From Lachnospiraceae bacterium M18-1 (lineage in GTDB: Bacteria > Bacillota > Clostridia > Lachnospirales > Lachnospiraceae), in NCBI GenBank assembly GCA_000403295.2, contig KE159605.1, forward strand, positions 1,944,193-2,008,192: a stretch of DNA of 64,000 nucleotides. The letters are read 5' to 3'. Under the pieces are notes generated by a model, which was given only the letters and a program-made list of their open reading frames with translations, had not been told where the DNA came from and did not search any database. The position numbers were made by a program, and so were the translations under genes. Position 1 is the stretch's first letter; each line of letters starts with the position of its first letter. Shown one piece after another: positions 34,166-43,058 of this stretch.

Positions 34166-35008
34166 TTATTTTACCGCTCCGTTTACCACGCCGTTCAGGA
34201 TCTGCTTCTGGCAGATGATGTAGAAGACCAGGATCGGCAGCAATGCCAGCAGGTAGGATGCAAATGCCAGGTTGTAGTTTGTACCGAACTGTGTCTGGAA
34301 TGTAAGCTGTGCCAGAGGCAGAGTATTCATTCCGCTTCCGCTCATGATAACCAATGGTGTCATAACGTCATTCCATGTACCCAGCGCTGTCAGTACCGCA
34401 ACGGTAGCATGCATGGGCTTCATGATCGGGAAGATGATGCTCCAGTATGTCCGGAAAGTGCTTGTACCGTCCACACGCGCCGCCTCTTCCAGAGCCACCG
34501 GGATATTTACCAGATATCCGGAATACAGCAGTACGTTCATGGGCATATAGAATACCACGTAACAGAGGATTACACCTACCAGGTTGTCAATTCCCATCTG
34601 CGCCGTCTGTTTTACCAGAGGCATCATCAGGATCGCAAATGGTACGAACATACCGCTTACAATATACAGATAGACAAAGTTGTAAAATTTATTTTTTGCT
34701 TTATTTCTTCCCACCGCATATCCGATCATGGAATGGATCAGGATGGATACAACCACCGTGATCACCGTGATCAGAAAGCTGTTAAACAGGGAACGCCAGA
34801 AATCTGTCACACGCATTGCCTCCGCAAAGTTCGCAAGGCTCCAGCTCTTCGGAAGGGATAAGATCCCAGAGATGCTGTTTGTCATCTCGCTGGGCTGCTT
34901 GAATGCGATAACAATCGTCATATAGAGCGGAAAAGCTACGGTGATCAATCCAATGATCAGCAGAATCGTAACAGGCCAGTTTACTCTCTCGTTTACTTTC
35001 TCTTTCAT
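34166..35008 (-). CDS. Sugar ABC transporter permease, MalG type
   Basis: 280 residues with six transmembrane helices. It carries the EAA-loop motif of inner-membrane permeases (EEAARVDGTSTFRTYWSIIFPIMKP). MalG-type subunits form a heterodimer with a MalF partner and import mono- or oligosaccharides. It overlaps the MalF-type gene by one base (A of the TAATG/ATGA type junction), so they are co-translated. No ATPase gene is in this operon; as in many Firmicutes a shared MsmK-like ATPase elsewhere is probably used. Confidence 0.93.
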   Translation of the reverse strand: MKEKVNERVNWPVTILLIIGLITVAFPLYMTIVIAFKQPSEMTNSISGILSLPKSWSLANFAEAMRVTDFWRSLFNSFLITVITVVVSILIHSMIGYAVGRNKAKNKFYNFVYLYIVSGMFVPFAILMMPLVKQTAQMGIDNLVGVILCYVVFYMPMNVLLYSGYLVNIPVALEEAARVDGTSTFRTYWSIIFPIMKPMHATVAVLTALGTWNDVMTPLVIMSGSGMNTLPLAQLTFQTQFGTNYNLAFASYLLALLPILVFYIICQKQILNGVVNGAVK

Positions 35009-35874
35009 TATAACTGCTCCTCCCTCTTACTTGTAAATGTCATCTGTGCTACGGAGATCACTACAATCATGATAAAGAAGACAACTGCATTGGCGCTCTG
35101 GAATCCAAACTGTCCGCCTGACATACCATTGTTGTAGATCAGGTAGGAGATGGACTCTGTACTCTGTGCCGGGCCGCCCTTTGTCAACGCCATGATCTGA
35201 TCGAATACCATCAGGAAGTTCTTCATACACAGCGTCATGTTGATGCTGAAAAACGGAAGAATCAGCGGGAAGGTCAGGTGCTTGAACTGTGACCATCCGG
35301 TAGCGCCGTCAATGGAACCTGCTTCATATACATCCTCCGGTACGGTCTGCAGACCTGAGATGTAGATGATCGTATTCATCGCGATAGCCTGCCATGCACA
35401 CACGATCATGATCGCAACCCATGCCCACTTTGTGCTTGCCAGCATACTGGTTCCTTCTCCGCCCATCATCTGTACGACTGCTGGAAGGATATATGTGAAG
35501 AAATAGTTGAAAATATAGCCGACTACCAATGCGCCCAGGATGTTCGGAATAAAGTACAGTCCGCGCAGCGCGCTCTTAAATTTGATCTTGCTGTTCAGTC
35601 CCAGCGCCAGGATCAGGCTGACCACATTGACCACAACGGTAGAAAACAGAGCCAGCTTAAATGTGAACCAGTAGGATTTGCCGACACGGCCGTCCCCGAA
35701 CAGGTCGATGTAGTTTCGGATTCCAACCCAGTTATATGTGCCGTATCCTTTAAAGTTCGTGAAACTGTAGATTGCACCCTTGATCAAAGGCAATGTATTA
35801 AACAAGAAGAACAAAATGAGGATCGGTATCGTCATCAGTAAAAATGTCCGTTCTCTGTCATTCATTTTTTTCAT
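35008..35874 (-). CDS. Sugar ABC transporter permease, MalF type
   Basis: 288 residues, six transmembrane helices (first about 12-30). The EAA loop reads VYEAGSIDGATGWSQFKHLTFPLILPF. Partner of the MalG-type permease directly downstream and of the binding protein 21 bp upstream. Context with the alpha-galactosidase suggests raffinose/melibiose-type alpha-galactosides, but multiple-sugar specificity is equally possible. Confidence 0.93.
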   Translation of the reverse strand: MKKMNDRERTFLLMTIPILILFFLFNTLPLIKGAIYSFTNFKGYGTYNWVGIRNYIDLFGDGRVGKSYWFTFKLALFSTVVVNVVSLILALGLNSKIKFKSALRGLYFIPNILGALVVGYIFNYFFTYILPAVVQMMGGEGTSMLASTKWAWVAIMIVCAWQAIAMNTIIYISGLQTVPEDVYEAGSIDGATGWSQFKHLTFPLILPFFSINMTLCMKNFLMVFDQIMALTKGGPAQSTESISYLIYNNGMSGGQFGFQSANAVVFFIMIVVISVAQMTFTSKREEQL

Positions 35875-35895
35875 TTTCTTCCCACTCCTTTCCGA

Positions 35896-37179
35896 TTACT
35901 CATTTCCGTGTGCCGCTTCATATTCCTCTACCAGGCGGATAATGTCGCGGTTGTAACGCAGCCAGTCCTTATCAAATTTTGCAAGGAACGCATCTACATC
36001 CTGGTTGATCAGGAAGGTCTGGATCTGTGCGTCCACTGCCATCTCGGAAGGATAGTAGTGATCCTGGTAGTCAGACATGATACCCTGTTCAATATACTCT
36101 GTCATACCGTCCACTTCACTTGCAAGCTTAAAGCTGTCATCCTTACACGGTACTGCATTCTGGTCATCCAGGTACATCTGGATGTTGTCGTTATCCAAAA
36201 GGAAATCAAGCACTTCATAAGCCGCTTCCTTGTTTTTACATTCAGATGTTACACAGAACTGAAGGTCTACACCGGAGTTCAGTACGTTGCCGCCTTTTTC
36301 ATCGCTTCCCGGCATTACAAAGGAGTCAATGTTCATATCCGGATTTACGGATTTGATCTGAGGTACTGCATAGCTTCCGATGGTATACATTGCGCACTCG
36401 CCGTTCGCAAAAGCGGTACAAGCGTCATTGTAGCCATACGCAAAGGGTCCTTCTTCACCGTATTCTACCAGCTGCAGCATTTTTTCCGCAATCTCACGGT
36501 ACTCGTCCGTAAAATTGGTCTCGCCGCGGTTCACCTGCTTGCACACGTCAGCCGGCGCCAGGTCTACTGCCAGGGCGTTCCACGGTGCCAGACAGGTCCA
36601 GGTATCCTTGAAGCCGAAATACATTGGCAGCACGCCTTCTGACTTGATCTCTTCGCACAGATCCATGAACTCATCCCATGTCTCCGGGATCTCCCATCCG
36701 TGCTCCTCGAACATATCTCTGTTGTAGAGCACTCCGGCTGCGTTCGCCACATAGGGAACTCCGAAGGTTCCTTCTGTGGGAACAAACTCCAGATTCTCCA
36801 GGATGTCCAGGTAGGACTGCTTGATGCTGCTCAGGCCCTGGTAATCGGAAACATCGGCAAGGATATCAGAATCTACAAAATAAGAATAGTTGATATCTCC
36901 CCCGATTCCGATGATATCCGGATAGTTCTCACGGATAAACCGGGTTTTCAAAATAGTCATTGCGTCATTCGGTGAGTCGATCTTAAGTACAATGTCGTCA
37001 TGAGTTGCGTTGAACTCTTCTTCCAGCTTCTCGAATACACCTACTGCTTCCGGCTTGTACTGCACCAGCTCAACCACGGTCTTGCCTGCGTTTTCATCTG
37101 TCCCGCATGCACTGAGACACATTGCGATCAGCATGATGCCTGCCAGAAGTACACTTACTGCTGCTTTTCTTTTTCTCAT
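35896..37179 (-). CDS. Sugar ABC transporter substrate-binding lipoprotein
   Basis: 427 residues. N-terminal lipoprotein signal MRKRKAAVSVLLAGIMLIAM followed by CLSACG (lipobox LSAC, Cys about 24). The rest is an extracellular solute-binding protein family 1 fold (ENYPDIIGIGGDINYSYF, PYVANAAGVLYNRDMFEEHG, WETWDEF-type region). It captures sugar outside the membrane for the two permeases that follow. Promoter at 37235-37262. The divergent AraC-type regulator likely controls this operon. Confidence 0.92.
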   Translation of the reverse strand: MRKRKAAVSVLLAGIMLIAMCLSACGTDENAGKTVVELVQYKPEAVGVFEKLEEEFNATHDDIVLKIDSPNDAMTILKTRFIRENYPDIIGIGGDINYSYFVDSDILADVSDYQGLSSIKQSYLDILENLEFVPTEGTFGVPYVANAAGVLYNRDMFEEHGWEIPETWDEFMDLCEEIKSEGVLPMYFGFKDTWTCLAPWNALAVDLAPADVCKQVNRGETNFTDEYREIAEKMLQLVEYGEEGPFAYGYNDACTAFANGECAMYTIGSYAVPQIKSVNPDMNIDSFVMPGSDEKGGNVLNSGVDLQFCVTSECKNKEAAYEVLDFLLDNDNIQMYLDDQNAVPCKDDSFKLASEVDGMTEYIEQGIMSDYQDHYYPSEMAVDAQIQTFLINQDVDAFLAKFDKDWLRYNRDIIRLVEEYEAAHGNE

Positions 37180-37234
37180 TGCTTCACTTTCTCCTTTCCT
37201 TTACAGAAACATCTTTGGTTTCTCTGATGAAAAT

Positions 37235-37404
37235 ATTATACATTCCATAATGCGACTGATAAATAGCCGCATTTTAGGCCTTTTATACCTTTATGCGATT
37301 TTATTAAATTTTCATAAAAGTTAGCTAGCATTTTGGTATATTCTAATAAAATGCACTTTTCTAAAGACTTTACACTTGCATAATATACAGGGTGCGTGTA
37401 TGAT
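37235..37404. promoter_or_regulatory. Divergent promoters, sugar operon and AraC gene
   Basis: Minus: TTATCA (37262-37257), 16 bp, TATAAT (37240-37235) for the transporter. Plus: TTGCAT (37376-37381), 17 bp, TATGAT (37399-37404) for the regulator. Between them AT-rich sequence includes a partly symmetric GCATTTTAGGCC...TTATGC segment (37269-37297), a possible AraC site. Confidence 0.55.
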
Positions 37405-37513
37405 AATTAACGATTCAATTCTTAGTATGGTTTTTCGTAGATTCAAATAGTAAACATGGAAAAATTTCTACAGCAACAGACTTTTACCGGTATTCCGGGT
37501 TGAGGAGGTTATT

Positions 37514-38372
37514 ATGCAAGAACTGATTTTTTCCGTATTTCCGAACGAGAATTTTGTAGACCTCGGCCTGTACCAATATGGCTGGGAACAGTGCGAACCA
37601 TCCCACTCTTACGGTCCTGCCGCAAGAAATCATTACTTATTCCACTATGTCATTTCAGGAACAGGCACGTTGATGGCTGATGACTCCAACGGCAATACTC
37701 AGACATACCAGGTCAAGAGCGGGCAGGGATTTATGCTGTTTCCGGGACAGATCACCACCTATTCCGCAGATCATGACCTGCCCTGGGAATATGTGTGGGT
37801 TGAATTTGACGGCCTCCGTGCCAAAGGAGCCGTTGAGTTGGCAGGGCTCTCCATGAATCAGCCGATCTATCACGCACGCTCTAAGGACCTGCGTGAAAAT
37901 ATGATGAATGAGATGATGTATCTTGTAGAACACAGGGATATGCCCCCCCCTGCATCTGATCGGACACGTATATTTATTCCTGGATTTTCTAACCCGTTCC
38001 ACCATCCATATGTCCGCCCCGAAGACGGGCCGTCTCCGTGACTTCTACATTAAAGAAGCACTGACTTATATGGAGCAGAATTTCCAGAATGATATCTCCG
38101 TGGAGGATATCGCCGCCACCTGCGGGCTGAACCGCAGCTACTTCGGTAAGATCTTTAAAGAAGCGCTGGGCAAGACTCCTCAGGAATTTCTGCTGAACTA
38201 CCGTATGATCAAGGCTGCCGAGCTCTTAAAGCTGACCGGGCTGACCATCGGCGATATTTCCAATGCGGTGGGCTATGCCAATCAGCTTCATTTTTCACGT
38301 GCATTCAAGAATATGTACGGAATGGCGCCCAGAGAGTGGCGGAACCAGAACCGTGTAATGATCCAGACCTGA
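37514..38372 (+). pseudogene. AraC-family regulator interrupted by a +1 frameshift at a C8 tract
   Basis: The N-terminal AraC cupin-like sensor is encoded from 37514 (GTGTLMADDSNGNTQTYQVK, VWVEFDG), and the two-helix-turn-helix DNA-binding domain from about 38010 (EQNFQNDISVEDIAATCGLN, VGYANQLHFSRAFKNMYGMA). They are in different frames. At 37943-37950 is a run of eight C's; reading seven C's restores a continuous protein through HLIGHVYLFLDFLTRS, typical of the linker in this family. Start has GAGGAGG upstream. It could be a pseudogene, a phase-variable gene, a slippage site or a sequencing error. Expected target: the divergent sugar operon. Confidence 0.85.
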
Positions 38373-38431
38373 AAAACGGCTGCCGACTTTGGTTGTTCTA
38401 TAGGAAAATTCGGAGAAGTTTGGTATAGAAT

Positions 38432-38470
38432 AAAAAAACGCCGCTTCTGTTTCGCGAAGCGGCGTTTTTG
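38432..38470. terminator. Bidirectional terminator AraC/NhaC
   Basis: AAAAACGCCGCTTC pairs with GAAGCGGCGTTTTT around an 8-nt loop, between convergent genes. Confidence 0.85.
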
Positions 38471-38494
38471 CATTCCTTATTTTATATCCGTTTT

Positions 38495-40114
38495 CTATGA
38501 TTCCAAATCAGCGCTTTTACTCTTCATTACATACAGGACACCGATCATCAGCAGGACGCCGATAACAAGCGGGATCAAAGGCGTCTGCGCAAAGCCCGCG
38601 ATGATGTAGGTCACGCACGAAACAGCTGCAACGGTCACCGCATAGGGAAGCTGAGTGGACACATGGTTCACATGGTTGCATTGAGCGCCTGCGGAGGCCA
38701 TAATGGTGGTATCGGAAATCGGTGAACAGTGGTCGCCGCACACCGCGCCTGCCATACATGCGGAGATAGATATGATCATCATGGTCTCATTGGTTGCTGA
38801 AAATGCCTCTACCACAATCGGGATCAGGATACCGAATGTTCCCCAGGAGGTCCCGGTGGCAAACGCCAGGAAACATCCTACCAGGAAGATGATTGCCGGA
38901 AGCAGGTTCACCAGGCCGCCTGAGCTGGATTTTACAATCTCAGCCACAAACACATCCGCCCCCAGGCTGTCCGTCATCGCCTTCAGCGTCCACGCAAGCG
39001 TCAGGATCAGGATCGGGGACACCATGGCTTTGAAGCCCTCCGGAATGCAGGCCATAGACTCGCTGAACTTTAATACCTTTCTTACCGCATAAAATACAAT
39101 CGTGATGATAAACGCAAAGAAGCTGCCCAGCATCAGCCCTACGGAAGCGTCGCTTCCTGAAAACGCCTCTACAAATCCGGCCCCTTCAAAGAAACCGCCC
39201 GTATAGATCATGCCGATCACACAGCAGAAAATCAGTACGATGATCGGAAATACCAGGTCAATGACCCCGCCCTTCGGATTGCTCTCCTCTTCTTCCGCAT
39301 TTGCATAGGGCCTGTCCGGCGTAGTGTAGAGATCGCCTTTCAGGGCATTTTCTTCATGCTTTCTCATCAGGCCGTAATCCGCGCCCATAATCGTCAGGGC
39401 AATCATCATGACTATGGTGAGCAGGGCGTAAAAGTTGTAAGGAATCGCACGGATGAAAATGGACAGTCCGTCTTCCCCTTCCACAAATCCGGTCACTGCC
39501 GCCGCCCAGGAAGAAATCGGCGCGATAATGCAGATCGGAGCCGCCGTGGCATCGATCAGGTAGGCCAGCTTGGCCCGGGATACGTTGTGCTTGTCCGTCA
39601 CCGGACGCATCACACTCCCCACCGTCAGACAGTTAAAGTAATCGTCTATAAAGATCAGCACTCCCAGAAGCACCGTGGCAAGCTGCGCGCCCACACGGCT
39701 CTTGATGTGCTCGCTTGCCCAGCGTCCGAATGCAGCGGACCCGCCGGCCTGGTTCATCATACATACCAGGATTCCCAGAAGTACGAGAAACACCAGGATT
39801 CCTACATTGTACGCATCCGACAAGGAGCCGATGATCCCGTCCTGGAACACATGGGTCATCGTCCTCTCAAACGTAAACCCGGAGTAAAAAACACCTCCGA
39901 TCAGAATCCCGACAAACAGGGAGCTGTATACCTCTTTTGTGATCAGCGCCAGCACGATAGCCACCACCGGCGGAATCAGCGACCAGAAGGACGCATACAT
40001 GGTCGGCACATACTCTTCTGCTTCTTCGGCGGCAAATGTCAGCATCGGACAGCACATAGCCAGCACCATAGCAGCAGAGACTGCCCACATCATTTTGTGT
40101 TGTATTTTTTTCAT
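38495..40114 (-). CDS. NhaC-family Na+/H+ antiporter (or related solute antiporter)
   Basis: 539 residues, about 12 membrane helices. Family signatures: GGVFYSGFTF, IFIDDYFNCLTVGSVMRPVTD, ATGTSWGTFGILIPI, GAVCGDHCSPISDTTIMASAGAQCNHVNHVSTQLPYA. Unusually it begins with what looks like a cleavable signal peptide (KKIQHKMMWAVSAAMVLAMC, then MLTFAAEEAEE), seen in some anaerobe members. The NhaC family includes Na+/H+ and malate/lactate-type exchangers; the substrate is not resolved. No adjacent enzyme suggests a specific acid. Confidence 0.9.
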   Translation of the reverse strand: MKKIQHKMMWAVSAAMVLAMCCPMLTFAAEEAEEYVPTMYASFWSLIPPVVAIVLALITKEVYSSLFVGILIGGVFYSGFTFERTMTHVFQDGIIGSLSDAYNVGILVFLVLLGILVCMMNQAGGSAAFGRWASEHIKSRVGAQLATVLLGVLIFIDDYFNCLTVGSVMRPVTDKHNVSRAKLAYLIDATAAPICIIAPISSWAAAVTGFVEGEDGLSIFIRAIPYNFYALLTIVMMIALTIMGADYGLMRKHEENALKGDLYTTPDRPYANAEEEESNPKGGVIDLVFPIIVLIFCCVIGMIYTGGFFEGAGFVEAFSGSDASVGLMLGSFFAFIITIVFYAVRKVLKFSESMACIPEGFKAMVSPILILTLAWTLKAMTDSLGADVFVAEIVKSSSGGLVNLLPAIIFLVGCFLAFATGTSWGTFGILIPIVVEAFSATNETMMIISISACMAGAVCGDHCSPISDTTIMASAGAQCNHVNHVSTQLPYAVTVAAVSCVTYIIAGFAQTPLIPLVIGVLLMIGVLYVMKSKSADLES

Positions 40115-40293
40115 CTTCTAACCTCTCTCTTCCTTTGTTAAATTTTGTCTGTTCAGAAAACCTGCTGGAGGCAGCTCTTCCGTCTGCCGCAGGGCAAGTT
40201 TGAAACAGGCCGGATCTGCTGCGGCAAACACCTGATGCAGATGTAAACAGCAGCAAAAATGCCATGAATAACGGCCTGCATAAGCAAGCGCAT

Positions 40294-40515
40294 TCATGGC
40301 ATCATACTTCTATCTTCTTTAATCTCTTTAAATCCCGTGATAGCGCTCCACTGATGTGACAGTCCACAGCATATTCTGCTGCGGCCCAGAAGCCGCATCC
40401 CAGGGACGAAAAACAGCTTCTTCGGCGGTCTCCCCTTTCCCAGCTGCAGCGGCAGTCCGGCCTTTAGCCAGGTCTTTCTGCCTGTCTCCCTTACTTTACT
40501 GCACAGATCACACAT
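40294..40515 (-). CDS. Possible small protein, 73 aa
   Basis: Not recognised. The frame starts MCDLCSKVRETGRKTWLKAG with a CxxC and is basic. A GGAGGG lies about 9 nt upstream of the ATG. Composition (Gly/Lys/Arg/Cys) does not rule out a chance frame. It lies alone between NhaC and the response regulator, and an imperfect GCCATGAAT/ATTCATGGC inverted repeat overlaps its 3' end. Low confidence. If it is not real, 40115-40665 holds no gene. Confidence 0.3.
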   Translation of the reverse strand: MCDLCSKVRETGRKTWLKAGLPLQLGKGRPPKKLFFVPGMRLLGRSRICCGLSHQWSAITGFKEIKEDRSMMP

Positions 40516-40665
40516 AGAAACGATTCCCTCCGGTTTCGTTTACGGTGTCATTTCTGGTACTGATGAATCCCGCACCTCTATCAAGTCCATTATTCATTTA
40601 ATAAAGTTGTATCATTTCTCATAGCATATGTCAAGAAAGAAAAATCTTCCAGCCATAATTTGAAG

Positions 40666-41241
40666 CTATTCCTTAAACATACTGAATACATGCATCAATT
40701 CTTTTTGATTCTCCAGACCCAGTTTCTTTACGATCCTGCCCTTTTGATTCGCAATGGTCTTGGGGGATGACAAAAGTGTATTTTCCTTTCCCATCATAAT
40801 ATGGAACACCGCCTTCTCCGCCTCCGAAAGACAAGACAGCGCCGCCGAAGCAATCAGATACTCCTGAGCTGTATGTCCTTCTGCGGTTGCACGGATATTT
40901 TCCACCAAAAAGGACATTTGGCTTTTAAAGATATAACCAGATGCAAATGCTTCTTCCGCAGCCTTGAAAATCATATCCGGCGTGTCAAGAGCCGTAAGGA
41001 TCAGCACCTTTGCGTCTGTCTGGATTCGGATCTCCCTGGAAAGGAGAATCCCGTCCATATTGGACACGCCCAGGTTCAGGTCCATCAGTACGATATCCGG
41101 CTGTTCCTTATGCACCTTTTCCAATACCTTTTTCTGATCCGGACCGCCGATGATCACTTCGATATCCTTTTGTTTTTTCAGCAACTTCTGAACCAGATAT
41201 ACAAAATCGTTGTCATCTTCTACAATTAATACTTTTATCAT
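40666..41241 (-). CDS. Response regulator, receiver plus LuxR-like output
   Basis: 191 residues. Receiver domain about 1-118: acidic pair EDD (8-10), phospho-acceptor Asp in IVLMDLNLG (about residue 54), the Thr/Ser in LILTALD, and Lys in GYIFKSQMS. The C-terminal part (about 130-190, LSEAEKAVFHIMMGKENTLL to LENQKELMHVF) looks like a divergent LuxR/GerE helix-turn-helix. It overlaps the kinase stop by 4 bp (ATGA), so translation is coupled. Targets unknown; NhaC nearby is a possibility only. Confidence 0.88.
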   Translation of the reverse strand: MIKVLIVEDDNDFVYLVQKLLKKQKDIEVIIGGPDQKKVLEKVHKEQPDIVLMDLNLGVSNMDGILLSREIRIQTDAKVLILTALDTPDMIFKAAEEAFASGYIFKSQMSFLVENIRATAEGHTAQEYLIASAALSCLSEAEKAVFHIMMGKENTLLSSPKTIANQKGRIVKKLGLENQKELMHVFSMFKE

Positions 41242-42671
41242 CTTTCTTTTGTCTTACCCCCCCCCCTGAATCCCCGGGGTAAACACAATGTAAACTCTGT
41301 TCCATGCCGTTCCGGTTCCGTGGAGCTTCTCACATTTATATAACCGTTATGCCGCTTGATCACATCTTTACAATAGGCAAGCCCCAGCCCAAAATGTGAG
41401 TAATCCACATAAGACGTATAGTAAAAATTAAAAATACGTTCCAGATCCTTTTCCGGTATTCCATGACCTGTATCAGATACACGGAGTAAGACGATATCCT
41501 TTTTCGGTCTCAGGGCGGCGAGTGTCAATGTGCCATCCTCTCCCATAGAGTCTATTGCGTTTGCTGCCAGGTTACATAAAACCTCCTTCATGTGATAGGG
41601 ATCACAGTACAGACCCGAAACATTGGAACCAACTTCAATCTTTATCGTTCCCTTCCACTCTGAAAGTTCATCTGCGATCTCTTCAAAAAGAGCCTTTATA
41701 TCTATACATTCCAGTTCAATCTGAATATCGCCGGAACACAAATTACTCCGCCGGACAAATTCCTCGATGTGGGTAATGGAGCGATCCAGGATATCCAGCT
41801 CAACTTTTGCCTCAGAAATCCCCAGTTCACGGATGAACTGGGTACTCAGACGAAGCTTCGCGGTTTCATTTTTCAACATATGGATAATATACCTGATATC
41901 CTCCGGAAGCTGGGCCTTATTCTCCGACCAGTCAAAATACTGTCTGTTCAGCCGCAATCCCCAGATTCCTTTGTGAAAAAGAAGATAGAGATAATAAAAC
42001 AGCAGGCCGAAAATGATCAGCACATTGCCCTGCCAGAGTTTGTAAAGCTTTTCCAGCTTCAGCATATGTACCGGGAATATCGTAATCAGCCAGTACCAGA
42101 GCGGCAGAAGCACAAACACTGCTATAAATCTGCGCTGGCTGAACTGATGGCTTTTTCTCTCCCTGAAAAGTGTCAGCATGACCAGTATGGTCATAAACAC
42201 TCCGTACAAAAGATTGTAAATCCCTACCACCAGAAATGCTTCCGGATGTGTATATATGATCCGTTTGGTCTGGCTCCAGGGGTAAATGATCGCGAAAACC
42301 AATACCGGCAAAAACACGGCCACCCGCAGAATCCGGAATAACCGCGGCTTTCTCTTGTCCATGCTGCAGAAATATAAGCTGCAGATGACTCCGCAGGGCA
42401 TCGCAAGGTAGTAGAGCACGGCTGTCAGAACCGAATTGATCAATTCATCCGTATGATATCTGACACCCAGAAGACATATGCGGGAATCTGCGAAGAAACC
42501 GCCGTAAAACAGATATTCCTTCCAGACCCCGAGACTCAGCAGGAAACCGGAAATACAACACCACTGGTTTACCTTATTCCCCGGACTGGAAAGCAATATC
42601 ATCAAATGCAAGCCCCAGATCAATACTGTAAAAAGCAGTAAAAATGTGACCGGCAAGCCCTGTTCTATCAT
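41238..42671 (-). CDS. Sensor histidine kinase, multi-helix membrane type
   Basis: 477 residues. About seven or eight transmembrane helices in residues 1-235, no large extracellular domain. Dimerisation region with YIIHMLKNETAKL, whose His is the likely phospho-acceptor, then an ATPase domain with N box CNLAANAIDSM, G1 DTGHGIP, F box IFNFYYT, G2 HFGLGLAYC. The stimulus is probably membrane-associated. A tract of ten G's (coding strand; C's at 41257-41266) lies about 17 bp before its stop and the ATGA overlap with the response regulator. A 35-bp palindrome lies upstream of its start. Confidence 0.9.
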   Translation of the reverse strand: MIEQGLPVTFLLLFTVLIWGLHLMILLSSPGNKVNQWCCISGFLLSLGVWKEYLFYGGFFADSRICLLGVRYHTDELINSVLTAVLYYLAMPCGVICSLYFCSMDKRKPRLFRILRVAVFLPVLVFAIIYPWSQTKRIIYTHPEAFLVVGIYNLLYGVFMTILVMLTLFRERKSHQFSQRRFIAVFVLLPLWYWLITIFPVHMLKLEKLYKLWQGNVLIIFGLLFYYLYLLFHKGIWGLRLNRQYFDWSENKAQLPEDIRYIIHMLKNETAKLRLSTQFIRELGISEAKVELDILDRSITHIEEFVRRSNLCSGDIQIELECIDIKALFEEIADELSEWKGTIKIEVGSNVSGLYCDPYHMKEVLCNLAANAIDSMGEDGTLTLAALRPKKDIVLLRVSDTGHGIPEKDLERIFNFYYTSYVDYSHFGLGLAYCKDVIKRHNGYINVRSSTEPERHGTEFTLCLPRGFRGGGKTKER

Positions 42672-42709
42672 AACAATCCCCCCAAGCCGGACAAAACAAC
42701 CATCTTCAC

Positions 42710-42744
42710 TTCATAGAGGGATACCCTGGGTATCCCTCTATGAA
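42710..42744. repeat. Perfect 35-bp palindrome upstream of the histidine kinase gene
   Basis: TTCATAGAGGGATACCC (42710-42726), centre T, GGGTATCCCTCTATGAA (42728-42744). It lies 39 bp upstream of the start of the histidine kinase gene and continues directly into the GGGTAT repeat copy. Operator, hairpin or repeat end. Confidence 0.75.
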
Positions 42745-42785
42745 ACAGCCGAATAGCCATAATGAGATGCCCATGGGTATCTTTG
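42741..42785. repeat. GGGTAT repeat family, copy 3
   Basis: TATGAAACAGCCGAATAGCC followed by ATAATGAGATGCCCATGGGTAT closely matches the copy at 25031. Confidence 0.65.
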
Positions 42786-42895
42786 TAAAGTTTTCCGGTC
42801 TTTTATTTATATCATTCTTATTAATGTTATAGTAACATTTTTCTAGTGTCAATAAAATACTGCCCGATTCTTCCCAAACTTTATAGGATTGCAGA

Positions 42896-43041
42896 GTTAC
42901 TGTTCACCCCCTTTGGGTGCTCCAGTAACAGTATCCAGCCCATTTTAAGTCGCCTTCGGCGAGGGGCTGGATATTATGGAAAATATTACTTTATTGGCCG
43001 GACGCCGTGCAGCAAGTGCACGACACCGTGTGAACAGTAAC
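42896..43041. mobile_element. Miniature inverted-repeat element, copy E
   Basis: 146 bp, begins GTTACTGTTCACC and ends GGTGTGAACAGTAAC. A perfect 8-bp duplication ATTGCAGA flanks it (42888-42895 and 43042-43049). It is nearly identical to copy A and lies right after the fructokinase stop. Confidence 0.9.
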
Positions 43042-43058
43042 ATTGCAGATCCACTTTC

